Assembly (NCBI GenBank): GCA_047639315.1
Contig: JBLINQ010000129.1
Coordinates: 1-14,604 of the forward strand
DNA length: 14,604 nucleotides
DNA from: S139-23 sp047639315
GTDB lineage: Bacteria > Planctomycetota > GCA-002687715 > DRQF01
Reading direction: 5' to 3'
Both the position numbers and the translations under genes were made by a program. Below the pieces are notes generated by a model that did no database searches, had not been told where the DNA came from, and was given only the letters and a program-made list of their open reading frames with translations. Below are positions 1 through 8,864 of the stretch, piece by piece (within the stretch, counting starts at the first letter, position 1; each line of letters starts with the position of its first letter).

Positions 1-1089
1 GCGTTCGCTCTCGGCCAAGGTGACCGTCCACGTGAAAAAGTTCTCTACGCCAATGCCATTTCACTCGCCCCCGATTGGGCAATGCTGAGAAAAAACTATG
101 CATTGTGCCTGGGTTCATTAGGAGAATTAGACGAGGGAATCCACCAATATCGAGAAGCTGGGCGCCTGTCACCTGCCATGACTGGGATCAATTACGATGT
201 CGGAACTCTCCTTATGCAGCAGAGAAAATTCGACGAAGCCATCGTTGAATTCGAGAAAGCAATCGAGCTCGACGACACGAGGTTTCGGTCGTACTCGAAT
301 TTGGGTCGCTGCCACTTACTCCTCAAACAGCCGGAGAAGGCGGAGGAGACCTTCAGGGAAGCCCTCGCACTTGATCCAGGCTGCCCTTATGCCCTGATCG
401 ATATGGGAACAATGTACTTCGCCCGCAAAGACTACCCGAAGGCGATCTCTTGTTTTCAGCGGGCTCTCGAGCGGAACCCCACATTGGAAAGTGCGTGGAC
501 AAACCTTGGATCTGCGTTGTCAAATACGGGGAATCTCGAATCTGCGGTGGAAGCGTTTAAGCAAGCGCTCGCATTGAATTCTATGTCTGCCTCGACCTAT
601 GTGAATCTTGCGAATACCTACAATCGGTTGGAACGGCGCCCCGAAGGAAATGCCGCGTTTCGTAAGGCACTTGAACTCCAACCGAGGAATAGCCTCTTTC
701 ACCGCCGAATTGCCTACAATTACATGAAGATGGAGTTGCCGAAGGAAGGAATGAAAGCCTACCAACGTGCCCTCGAAGTCGATCCCAACGATTTCTACGC
801 GCTTGACTACATCGCATGGCACTCCATCAACCCCAAAGGATTCAAATCGCTCCGAGACACGAAGAAAGGGATCGAGTACGCCTCCCAAGCCGTCAAATTG
901 ACGAAGCGCCAAAACCCACGCCTCTTAGAAACCCTGGCCACCGCCTACTACGAGAATCAAGACTTGGCAGAAGCCATCAGGATTCAGACAGAAGCGATAG
1001 AACTTTGTCGGCCAACAAGCAGCCTCGCTAAGGACAAAGAATCGTTAGAGAAAACTCTTCGGCGTTATCAGGCCGAACTAAACAAATAG
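1..1089 (+). CDS. Tetratricopeptide-repeat (TPR) protein, 5'-truncated by window edge
   Basis: The reading frame is open from base 1 with clear TPR sequence before the first ATG at 82, so the gene begins upstream of the window; 362 residues are visible. Numbering from base 1, a partial repeat is followed by TPR units at about residues 26-59, 60-93, 94-127, 128-161, 162-195, 196-229 and 230-263. From residue 60 they keep an exact 34-residue spacing with the usual small/Leu-Gly, Tyr, Ala and 'LDP'-type positions. An extended 43-residue unit (264-306, containing IAW and SLRD) precedes a last repeat (307-340). That AW...LRD...A...T arrangement is common at the C-terminus of planctomycete TPR proteins. 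TPRs form helical scaffolds for protein-protein contacts; no catalytic domain is visible here. An N-terminal kinase, sulfatase or transferase domain could lie outside the window. The esterase gene follows 68 bp downstream on the same strand. Confidence 0.9.
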   Translation, partial: AFALGQGDRPREKVLYANAISLAPDWAMLRKNYALCLGSLGELDEGIHQYREAGRLSPAMTGINYDVGTLLMQQRKFDEAIVEFEKAIELDDTRFRSYSNLGRCHLLLKQPEKAEETFREALALDPGCPYALIDMGTMYFARKDYPKAISCFQRALERNPTLESAWTNLGSALSNTGNLESAVEAFKQALALNSMSASTYVNLANTYNRLERRPEGNAAFRKALELQPRNSLFHRRIAYNYMKMELPKEGMKAYQRALEVDPNDFYALDYIAWHSINPKGFKSLRDTKKGIEYASQAVKLTKRQNPRLLETLATAYYENQDLAEAIRIQTEAIELCRPTSSLAKDKESLEKTLRRYQAELNK

Positions 1090-1157
1090 GCACGAGATAA
1101 GAAGAGAGCTATCTTCCGGGCCTCCTAATCCCAAGACCTGCACAAAAGACCGTCACC

Positions 1158-2834
1158 ATGCCCAACAAGATCCCAACACAGTTCATTCCAATCATTGCCT
1201 GTTTCGTCCTGGCCCTGTCTCTCAGCGCCGGTCACTCAGCCGCACAGAACAAAACGCGCGTATTTATCTTCGCCGGTCAATCGAACATGGTCGGCTCCGA
1301 TGCGCATGCCAAGGAAATCGACAATTTCCCCATGTTCAAAGGTGCTGGTGTAGAACAACCAAAGGTGAAGTACCGCTATATTCATGGCGAGGACAAACCG
1401 GCCAATCGTTCTCTCGAGTGGATCCCACTACAGCCAGACAAACGCGCAAAGTTCTTTGGCCCAGAATTGACATTTGCTCGCACACTGAACAAACAGCTCT
1501 CCGGTCGAATTGCCATCGTCAAATCTGCTTGGGGAGGAACAACTCTCGCCAAAGATTGGGACCCCGATAATCCCTCGAACAAAGACCTGTTTGCACGAAC
1601 GATGCGCCTTACCAGAGACTCGCTAAAGAATCTGAAGAGTAAGCGCATCAGCCACGAGTTATCTGGATTCTTTTGGCATCAAGGCGAGAACGACATGCTG
1701 AGCCAAAAACTTCTCCCTGATTACGGCCAACGCCTCGAAGCATTCATCAAGAGAGTCCGAAAAGAATTAGAGAAGCCGAACCTCCCGTTCTTTGTCGGTG
1801 AAATTAGCGACAAGGGCATATGGGGCTTGGACAACAGGCGCAACATGCAGCAACTCCGCGCTCAACAGCGTGCCGTTTGCGAGAAGGTGAAGGGAGTTTA
1901 TTTCGTCGAGACCAGCCATCTCGCCTTCAAGGTCACAAAGGACGGTCACCCCCATTATCACTTCGGTACGGAGGGGCAATTGCAACATGGAATGGCATAC
2001 GCTCGGGCGTACTTGTCATCAATTGGAGAATCGGCGACTAAACCAATCAAGGGCTACGGCAAGAAATTGCCAGCCAAACCGGGCTCGGCTATTCGAGTTT
2101 TCTTAGTAGCCGGTCAAAGGAGCGCAGAGGGCGATCACTCTTACGCCGGCGAGCTGGGAAAAATGAAGAAACATCGTTCTCTTGCCAGCCCTCAAAAGAA
2201 CATTCCTTTTCGTTACTTCCTTGGCGGCGGGGCCGAACAATCACAAGAGTGGATCCCTCTCCAGCCAGCCAGCGTCAACGGATATTTCGGGCCAGAATTG
2301 TCGTTAGGAAAATCTCTCGACAAAGGGATCAAAGAACCCATCGTCATCCTCAAGATCACCAATAGTGCCGCCATGCTGAAAGATTGGCTTCCAGAGTCGA
2401 AGGACGCCAGTCGCCCGCAATTCAAGAGCGCCTGCGACTTCGTAAAGGCTGCCCTTAAAGACCTCAAAGCGCGAGGTTATCGTCCTCGGCTCGACAGTCT
2501 ATTTTGGATTCCAGGTGAGCATGACACCTTCTGGGGCCCGTTTCGCAAGAAGTACAGCGAAGACTTTGCCGTTTTCGCCAAGGCGTTTCGCCGCGAGTTG
2601 AAGTCTAAGAAGATGAAAATCTATGTCTCGGAGGTGCCCAAGAAACTTGTTTGGGGTTCACAAAAAATTGCCGAGATGAATGAGCAATTGAGCAAAGCAG
2701 TCAAACTCGATCGCAACATGTTCCTGGTCCCAACAACAGACGTACCTTGCCCGGAAGGCTCCCCTTCCTTTGGCACCTTGGGCAGTGTTGCCTTAGGAAA
2801 GACCTTGGCGAAGGCACGTCTCAAGAAGAAATAA
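1158..2834 (+). CDS. Exported tandem sialate O-acetylesterase-like (CE6/SASA, SGNH-fold) protein with degenerate second copy
   Basis: This is a 558-residue protein starting at ATG 1158, with a hydrophobic signal peptide (about residues 5-29, likely cleavage near SAA|Q), so it is probably periplasmic or secreted. Copy 1 (about 33-290) has the SASA/CE6 esterase motifs: GQSNM with nucleophile Ser42, a WGG segment, WHQGEND at 173-179, and HFGTEG with the likely catalytic His268. Copy 2 (about 312-555) aligns along its length and shares the EWIPLQP and FGPELS/T blocks. There GQSNM is replaced by GQRSA (Arg321 at the Ser position), the WGG block is lost, WHQGEND becomes WIPGEHD, and His268 is matched by Ser537. 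The family removes acetyl groups from sialic acids or plant/algal polysaccharides; the substrate here is unknown. Copy 1 is predicted active, copy 2 inactive and perhaps structural or carbohydrate-binding. I see no clear ribosome-binding site. It may be co-transcribed with the TPR gene. Confidence 0.88.
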   Translation: MPNKIPTQFIPIIACFVLALSLSAGHSAAQNKTRVFIFAGQSNMVGSDAHAKEIDNFPMFKGAGVEQPKVKYRYIHGEDKPANRSLEWIPLQPDKRAKFFGPELTFARTLNKQLSGRIAIVKSAWGGTTLAKDWDPDNPSNKDLFARTMRLTRDSLKNLKSKRISHELSGFFWHQGENDMLSQKLLPDYGQRLEAFIKRVRKELEKPNLPFFVGEISDKGIWGLDNRRNMQQLRAQQRAVCEKVKGVYFVETSHLAFKVTKDGHPHYHFGTEGQLQHGMAYARAYLSSIGESATKPIKGYGKKLPAKPGSAIRVFLVAGQRSAEGDHSYAGELGKMKKHRSLASPQKNIPFRYFLGGGAEQSQEWIPLQPASVNGYFGPELSLGKSLDKGIKEPIVILKITNSAAMLKDWLPESKDASRPQFKSACDFVKAALKDLKARGYRPRLDSLFWIPGEHDTFWGPFRKKYSEDFAVFAKAFRRELKSKKMKIYVSEVPKKLVWGSQKIAEMNEQLSKAVKLDRNMFLVPTTDVPCPEGSPSFGTLGSVALGKTLAKARLKKK

Positions 2835-2838
2835 CGGC

Positions 2839-5800
2839 TTACCGGCTTCCTTCGATCAGGAAGTTGAGCAAGTCGAGGATCTCAGCCTTCGTCATTGTGA
2901 CCAAGAGTCCCGTGGGCATGAGCGACAATTTCAACTTCTTCCTGAAGGTGATGTCCTTCTTGGCCACCACTGTGATCTTCGTTGGATCCTGCATCTCTGT
3001 AGAGACGGCAATCTCTTGACCATCTTCTCGCTGAATACGGCCAATCACCCGACCTGAATTTTCCGTGTCGAACATGTAATTCTCATAACCCTCCAAGACG
3101 TCCTTAGAAGGCTCAATGATCTGACTGAGGAGTTCAACGGGTTGGTATTTGTCACCGATCTTAGACAGATCAAGAAGTACATTTTCTCCTAACCCTTGGG
3201 TCTGATGGCATTGGATACATCCAGCCTCTGCGAAAAGAATCTTCCCTCTCTCAAGCGAGCGCCCTTTGGTCCAACCATCGATCAAGGCGGGGTTCAGTTC
3301 CTCGGTAGTCCAGAGCTTCACGAACTCACGAACGGCACATGCTTCGGTGTTCTCTGATTCGATCGCAACGTTTGTTCGTCCGCCCATTTGATCGACGACA
3401 TGAATCACACCATTCATCACCCGCCAATGGCCTGGGAATGTGCAGACAAATGGTAATTCAACAGCAGCGTCGGGAGCGATGAAAGTAAGGCGCGTCGAGT
3501 CACCAGGTTTTACGAGTTTGGTAAACCACAGCACGTCCGACGTCTTCGGCACAAAATCAACTGTCGACGAAGGCAACTTTTCAGCCGCTTCCCCAACGAT
3601 TTGCATCTTGCCGGTCTTGGTGATCACCAAGTTATGGGGCATAACGTCGTTGTTCTGAAACACGATGGCAACGGGCTTTCCGGCCTCTACCCAAATTTCT
3701 CTGCGGTCATAAAGCATGCGATGAGGCAAGGTGCGAACAAGAATCACAGAACCGCTCAGACCCTCAAGGATCTTCATGGCTTCTCCAGCTTCTTCTCCGC
3801 TCAATCCAGAAGCCAGAGTTTTGGCGATCGACAAGGCGGCCAAAACCCGTGGTGTTGTCCGTTCTTTACTCGGCACGCCAGCCGCGAATCCAGCAATGCT
3901 ATCGACAACATTTTTCAACTCAGCCTCAGGCCAAGCCGCACGACTAACGCTCTGCACCAACCCGACGGCATCTTCGACCAAGCGTCCCGCTCCGAACAAT
4001 CGAGCCGCATCACGAAATTTCATTCGCTCAAATCCTGGCATCGAGGCAACAGCTTGGGTTGCGGCTTGACTGATGGCAGCAATCGAATCGGTAACCAGGC
4101 AGGATTCTGGTATTTGTTGCTTCTTGATGCCTGGACCGGCCCAGGAGGCACGAAGAGATTGATCTCCGCCTGATTCGAAGTAGGTCACCTCCAGATCATG
4201 AAGCCCCGCATCCAATGTGATCTTGCCTGCTTTTTCGATGGTCCCATGAGGGCCGTCGTTGTCGACCACCAGGGAACCATCAACATAGAGGCACGAGCCA
4301 TCGTCCGAAGCGGTAAAGAACCGGTACTCGCCTGGACTCGTGACCCGAATCTTGCCGGTGAACTTGAGCGAGAATCCATCGGCTCGTTTGATCTGCGGAA
4401 TGTTCAGAGAGATACGACTGACACGCCCGACTACTTCAGGTGAGAGGCTATTCATGTCGGAGAGCTTGGCGCTTTTCGGCAATTCCCCGTAGTAGGCCAC
4501 CTGAATGCCAGGCACCTCACCATTGCTCCGGTCAATCGCTCTCCCCGGATCAAAAATGAGTGGGCGCACTTTCTCAGAGATGCTGGCCCGCAGTGCCTCG
4601 TCTTTGAGCAACGGGATGGTCTTTAGGAATGACTCCATGGCCGACGTAGAGACTGTCGCGTCGTCAAAGCTCTTTTCAAGATCTCTATCAATGGCCATGA
4701 TGCCGGCAGCGGCGGCACGTCGAGCAATTCCCGTGGTCGCGGTTTGGGCAACGTTCAGCAAACGGGCTCTATTCTCAGTATTCCGATTGCTCACATCTTC
4801 GAGATTTATCTGCAAGACTTGGGCGAGGTCAGTGAGAATATGCGCTTTGTGGCTATTATCCTGCTTATCTAAAGCCAAGATTGCATCACAAACGACGGCA
4901 CAATGATTGGTCCCAACAGACTCAGCAAGACCAGCTGCTGCTTTGGTTCTTTCCTGCAAGGCGACATTGTTGCGCGTCAACAAGGCCCGCCAAACGGCGG
5001 GCACTTTTGGCAGTTTGTCTAAGTCTTCTGGATTAATCTGACGCAAGAGGTGTGACTGCCCCTCAGGCTTCCTTGCCACCAAATCGCCCTGCTTAACCGC
5101 TTCTTGCCAATAGGGTTCCAAGGTAATCAATGTTTCCTTGAGGGCATAGTTCAGGAAACGATCCCGTGGATAAGAAACGGTTTCCAAGGCAACAGTCGCT
5201 GCCTCGGCACTCTCAAAGAAACTGGCAGCGACGACCGCTTCAAGCCGAACTCGGGGATGCGAATCACCCGCCATTTTCAGCAAGTGCTTCAAGGGTTCTT
5301 TGATCTTATGCCTCATGCCGCGGACAACCCGAGTGGTGGCGGCACGAGCGCGGAAGTCATTGGCATTCAGAAGCTTTGCCAACAAGTCTTCGTCAATACG
5401 ATTGAACTGTTGGTGCAACCAGAGCAACTCTAAGTAAAAATGCTCATCGCCAGCATCTGGCAGGCTCAGCAGCTTCTTCGCTTCTGCGAGGACCTCATCG
5501 GCACTACGAGCACTCAATTCAGCTCGTACGCGATAGCGAACACGATTCTCTGGGCTCTTCAATAACTGGAGAAGATCTGCCGTCGGGCGACCGGCAATCG
5601 GTTGAGAAGTACTGGACCCGGCCTTGGGGCCGGTAACCCGATAGACACGGCCATGAGAGACGTCTCGACTGGGGTCACGAAGATGATGCTGCATGTGACC
5701 AATGATCGGGTTGTGCCAATCGAGGAAATAGAGTGCACCATCAGGGCCAACTTCTAAGTCAGATGGTCGAAAATTTTCATCCTTGCTCTGAACAATGAAT

Positions 5801-7782
5801 TGCTCTTCTTTGGCACCGAATCCCGATTTGTCGTCCTGAACCTGATAGCGCAGGATTCCACGAAAGCCGATCACGTTCGCGATCAGGTAATCACCTTCGA
5901 AATCTGGCCCAAAGGACTGGCTCGATAGAATCTCAGTCGCTGCAGCGGGCCGACATCTTTGAGGAAAGAATGTGCCGTAGCCCGGGTGTTTTCTCGGGTG
6001 AACCACATGCCCAGAAAACGCCAGCGCATAGTAGTTCTGATTGCCAGTGCCGTCGGTGACGAAGTTCTGCCCCCATCGATCAAAGACATGGCCGTGAGGA
6101 TTGGCGAAATTGTAAGCCACGTGACGTTCCATTCGCCAAGTGCGTGGTTCGAACCTCCACACACATCCGTTCCGATTCCTGACCGGGCCATAGATTGTTT
6201 CGATCTGAGTCTGGTGAAAGGTCCCCTCTTGGAAATAGAGAGCGCCGTCTTGCCCAAAGACAAAGCTATTCGCGGAGTGATGCGTGTCAGCCGAGCTGAG
6301 CCCATGAATGACTCGCCGACGTTCATCGGCGACATCATCACCGTCATTGTCCTTTAGGAACAGCAGGTCTGGAGCGTTAGCGATGAAGACGCCGCCTTGC
6401 CAAAACTCGAAGCCCGTCGGGTTGTGGAGTTTGTCAGCAAAGACTGTTGAAGTATCAGCCCGGCCGTCGCCGTCCGTATCTTCCAGAATGATGAGCTTGT
6501 CATTCATCGGCTGATCGGGTTTCCAATGGGGGTAGGTTGGCCAAACGGCTACCCAAAGCCTCCCTTTGTTGTCCCATGACATCTGGACCGGATTGACCAG
6601 CTCCGGGAATTCTTCTTCCGACGCAAAGAGCGAAATTTTGAGACCGTCGCCCATCGTCATATCTTCGATGGCGCCGACGCCAGACTTGAAGCGGTGGCTG
6701 CCATCTGGATTCTCACCGGGAATATTGGTGACGACCGGCGTCAAGATCGGCAGGCCATCTAAGTCTGGTTGACTCTTGATCCCTTTTGCCAAGGCCCAAA
6801 TGTTCTTGGTGTGGCGCTTTACGCTCTCGTCCAAATACTGCATTTCTTCTTGGAGGACGACCCGGTTGGTAACACCGCCAACAAATTTCAGGCTTGAGCG
6901 GCCACCGTAGACATTATATCCGTCGGTTGCGCGGTAACGTTGAAACCAGAGCTCATTCTTGACGACAACGGCCTTCCTCAATTTCTGAAGCGTCTCGTCG
7001 TTGGCCATCGCATCAAGACTCGCATGCTTCGTCCCAGACAATTGCGTGGCGATTGACTGGGCCAGAAAGCGATTTCCTAACTCGTTCAGATGAAGCCCGT
7101 TGATTGTGAATACCGCCTTTGACTCTCTCATCATTTTCTGGGTCGAATCAAACAACTCGACGCAAGCGACATTCTGGGCCTTGGCGACCTCCACAATCAC
7201 AGAGTTGTATTGTGCCAATCTCGCGTTGGCGGCCTCACCGTTAGGCAAGTTCTTGTCGTCAAGATTCTCAAAAGCAGAGGTGGTAAAGAGAACTAATCGA
7301 CGTGCCTTGCCACCCTCTTTCGGGTTAGCGTTGATGCGATCAACAAAGGCGCTCAGGTCTTTCCGGAATTGGCCCATACCATCGACGCCAGAGAATGACT
7401 CGTTGTAGCCGAAGAAGGCAAAGACAACAGTTGCCTGGGAGCGCTCGAGATAGTCATCCATCGAGCCGAAGCCAGATGTCCGTTGCCGAACCGTCAGCTC
7501 GTCCGCGCCAAACCCCAGGTTGTAGAACGAAAGATTCGAATCTGGATTCTGAAGTTGGAGAGCCGCCTCGATCCAACCATCGTGTTGCATCCGTTCGGCG
7601 AGACCATTGCCGACGATGGCTATCACGTCATTTGACTCGAACTTGAAGAGTGCTTCCTTCTGAGTTTCCTTCTCAATGGCGTCGCCCTGGCTGCAACCAA
7701 CGAAAAAGGATGCCAAGAGCATCATCAAGAAAGCGATTGAGCGCATCGAAGCAAAGAAACGGATGGCAGAAGTATGGATCAT
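2839..7782 (-). CDS. PVC-type multidomain redox lipoprotein: SGNH-like, dehydrogenase beta-propeller, HEAT, PA14, azurin-like and cytochrome c domains
   Basis: This gives 1,647 residues from ATG 7782, chosen because a hydrophobic segment ending in FVGC (Cys30, lipoprotein-like) follows. TTG 7827 and ATG 7746 are alternatives. Domains in order: an SGNH-like domain (about 35-250) with block I reading GNGL (Gly60 at the Ser position), Asn127 kept, and Asn228-x-x-His231; a Pirellula/Verrucomicrobium-type dehydrogenase beta-propeller (about 370-718) with DxDGDG-type calcium loops near 435 and 478; HEAT-like helices (about 730-1000); PA14 (about 1090-1215), often carbohydrate-binding; an azurin-like copper domain with His1383, Cys1447, His1452 and Met1456 in azurin spacing (C-x4-H-x3-M); and a cytochrome c domain with CIQCH (Cys1522, Cys1525, His1526) and candidate axial Met1622 in an MPTGL segment. 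I infer extracytoplasmic oxidation of a sugar-like substrate, with electrons passing through copper and haem. Substrate and cofactor are unknown. The gene is convergent with the esterase gene. Confidence 0.9.
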   Translation of the reverse strand: MIHTSAIRFFASMRSIAFLMMLLASFFVGCSQGDAIEKETQKEALFKFESNDVIAIVGNGLAERMQHDGWIEAALQLQNPDSNLSFYNLGFGADELTVRQRTSGFGSMDDYLERSQATVVFAFFGYNESFSGVDGMGQFRKDLSAFVDRINANPKEGGKARRLVLFTTSAFENLDDKNLPNGEAANARLAQYNSVIVEVAKAQNVACVELFDSTQKMMRESKAVFTINGLHLNELGNRFLAQSIATQLSGTKHASLDAMANDETLQKLRKAVVVKNELWFQRYRATDGYNVYGGRSSLKFVGGVTNRVVLQEEMQYLDESVKRHTKNIWALAKGIKSQPDLDGLPILTPVVTNIPGENPDGSHRFKSGVGAIEDMTMGDGLKISLFASEEEFPELVNPVQMSWDNKGRLWVAVWPTYPHWKPDQPMNDKLIILEDTDGDGRADTSTVFADKLHNPTGFEFWQGGVFIANAPDLLFLKDNDGDDVADERRRVIHGLSSADTHHSANSFVFGQDGALYFQEGTFHQTQIETIYGPVRNRNGCVWRFEPRTWRMERHVAYNFANPHGHVFDRWGQNFVTDGTGNQNYYALAFSGHVVHPRKHPGYGTFFPQRCRPAAATEILSSQSFGPDFEGDYLIANVIGFRGILRYQVQDDKSGFGAKEEQFIVQSKDENFRPSDLEVGPDGALYFLDWHNPIIGHMQHHLRDPSRDVSHGRVYRVTGPKAGSSTSQPIAGRPTADLLQLLKSPENRVRYRVRAELSARSADEVLAEAKKLLSLPDAGDEHFYLELLWLHQQFNRIDEDLLAKLLNANDFRARAATTRVVRGMRHKIKEPLKHLLKMAGDSHPRVRLEAVVAASFFESAEAATVALETVSYPRDRFLNYALKETLITLEPYWQEAVKQGDLVARKPEGQSHLLRQINPEDLDKLPKVPAVWRALLTRNNVALQERTKAAAGLAESVGTNHCAVVCDAILALDKQDNSHKAHILTDLAQVLQINLEDVSNRNTENRARLLNVAQTATTGIARRAAAAGIMAIDRDLEKSFDDATVSTSAMESFLKTIPLLKDEALRASISEKVRPLIFDPGRAIDRSNGEVPGIQVAYYGELPKSAKLSDMNSLSPEVVGRVSRISLNIPQIKRADGFSLKFTGKIRVTSPGEYRFFTASDDGSCLYVDGSLVVDNDGPHGTIEKAGKITLDAGLHDLEVTYFESGGDQSLRASWAGPGIKKQQIPESCLVTDSIAAISQAATQAVASMPGFERMKFRDAARLFGAGRLVEDAVGLVQSVSRAAWPEAELKNVVDSIAGFAAGVPSKERTTPRVLAALSIAKTLASGLSGEEAGEAMKILEGLSGSVILVRTLPHRMLYDRREIWVEAGKPVAIVFQNNDVMPHNLVITKTGKMQIVGEAAEKLPSSTVDFVPKTSDVLWFTKLVKPGDSTRLTFIAPDAAVELPFVCTFPGHWRVMNGVIHVVDQMGGRTNVAIESENTEACAVREFVKLWTTEELNPALIDGWTKGRSLERGKILFAEAGCIQCHQTQGLGENVLLDLSKIGDKYQPVELLSQIIEPSKDVLEGYENYMFDTENSGRVIGRIQREDGQEIAVSTEMQDPTKITVVAKKDITFRKKLKLSLMPTGLLVTMTKAEILDLLNFLIEGSR

Positions 7783-7863
7783 GAATAGTCCCAAGATCGA
7801 ATTCGGAGTGATTTGAAGGCGCAGCAAAATGAACCAGATTTACTTTCATCTTCCGCGCAGTTG

Positions 7864-7892
7864 ATCAAAATGCCTCCCGCCCTTAATGTCAA
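7864..7892 (-). promoter_or_regulatory. Candidate sigma70-type promoter of the redox lipoprotein gene
   Basis: Read on the minus strand, a perfect TTGACA (7892-7887) is followed after 17 bp by TTTGAT (7869-7864), a 4-of-6 match to the -10 consensus. Transcription would start near 7857, leaving a leader of about 75 nt before ATG 7782. Promoter consensus is poorly known in this group, so this is a sequence match only. Confidence 0.35.
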
Positions 7893-8001
7893 TAGCTAAC
7901 CTGTCTGATCGTGGCAGGAAGTTGGGGAAAATCACTGTTTTCACCATCTCATTGCGATCTGCCGCTGTCTGGAAGCACTAAGAAGAAGGACCAAACCAAG
8001 A

Positions 8002-8862
8002 ATGATCGTCCCACGCTTTACCAAGTCGGAAATCATGGCGAACCTACGAGCCAAGGTTGCAGCCCGTAAACCACTCTTCATCGCGAGCGCCGGATCTGGC
8101 CTCGTCGCTCAACTTCTTGAGAAGGCCGGAGCCGATTGCATCAATACGTTTCCTGGGGCGAGATTAAGAGCCAACGGCATGGGAACGATGGCGATGTTGT
8201 GGCCCATCTTAGACTCAAACAAACAAACCATCGAATACACAGAGGAAGACATTCTTCCGGCGTTAAAGGGCAAGTCCTTCGTCTGTGCCTGTCTCAATGC
8301 CAATGACCCACTGCGCGACATGAGGTCGGTATTGGAACGTCTCAAAATGATGGGTGTGCCAAGTGTCTCCAACATCGGCCCATCGATCAGCTACGTCGAC
8401 AAAGACAGCCAGATCCGCAAAGTCCTCAACAAAAGCGGGATCACATTCGAGAACGAAATCGAAATGCTCAAGCTTGGAAATGAGTTAGACATGGTCACCA
8501 TTGCTCTTGCCTTTGACGTCGAGGACAGCATTCAGATCGTCAAAGAGGCACAGCCAGACATTTTCTGTTTCCACGCTGGCACCACCAAGGGTGGGCTTAA
8601 GGGCTTCGATTCGGGCGAGACGATTGAAGAAACGGCCAAGCGAACGGAAGAGGTCAACGTCATGGTCCGAGAGCTCAAGAGTGACATCCTCTTGATTGCT
8701 CATGGAGCCGCGATGGAAACTCCCGAAGACGCCGAGTACATCTTGCACAACACAACGTGTGATGGCATCTGGACTGGGTCGTCGACCGAACGCCTCCCAA
8801 TTGAACGGGCAGTACTCGGGGCAGCTCAAGAATTCGCCAATATCAAGTTCGCTGATTCATAG
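8002..8862 (+). CDS. Phosphoenolpyruvate hydrolase-like TIM-barrel protein (Tm-1 C-terminal-half family)
   Basis: This is a 286-residue protein, close to the usual family length. Its features match the PEP-hydrolase-like TIM-barrel family (also called TIM-barrel signal transduction): an N-terminal SEIMANLRAKV helix, a glycine-rich SAGSGLVAQ turn near residue 35, the AGTTKGG segment, HGAAMETPEDAEYIL, and a GSSTERLPIE motif near the C-terminus. Start ATG 8002 is preferred over ATG 8035 because the family's first helix begins before the second Met; AAGGA lies 11 nt upstream. The enzyme activity of this family is not firmly established, and the 'PEP hydrolase' name is by homology. No signal peptide is seen, so it is probably cytoplasmic. 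The Tm-1-like ATP-binding gene starts 2 bp after its stop, so the two are almost certainly co-transcribed and probably work together. Confidence 0.88.
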   Translation: MIVPRFTKSEIMANLRAKVAARKPLFIASAGSGLVAQLLEKAGADCINTFPGARLRANGMGTMAMLWPILDSNKQTIEYTEEDILPALKGKSFVCACLNANDPLRDMRSVLERLKMMGVPSVSNIGPSISYVDKDSQIRKVLNKSGITFENEIEMLKLGNELDMVTIALAFDVEDSIQIVKEAQPDIFCFHAGTTKGGLKGFDSGETIEETAKRTEEVNVMVRELKSDILLIAHGAAMETPEDAEYILHNTTCDGIWTGSSTERLPIERAVLGAAQEFANIKFADS

Positions 8863-8864
8863 AT

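Noticed and set aside
520..912. 130-codon minus-strand frame opposite the TPR gene
   Set aside because: The opposite strand encodes unbroken 34-residue TPR repeats; this frame has no domain features.
3601..4173. 190-codon open frame on the plus strand inside the redox gene
   Set aside because: It lies wholly antisense to the azurin/PA14 part of the redox protein, has no recognisable motif and looks like a coding shadow.
5883..6347. 154-codon minus-strand frame overlapping the redox gene in another phase
   Set aside because: The main frame here encodes well-conserved propeller sequence; the alternative product is low-complexity and motif-free.
7927..7942. GAAAA...TTTTC inverted repeat upstream of the TIM-barrel gene
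   Set aside because: The arms are only 5 bp of A/T-rich sequence and the centre is asymmetric, so it is likely by chance.
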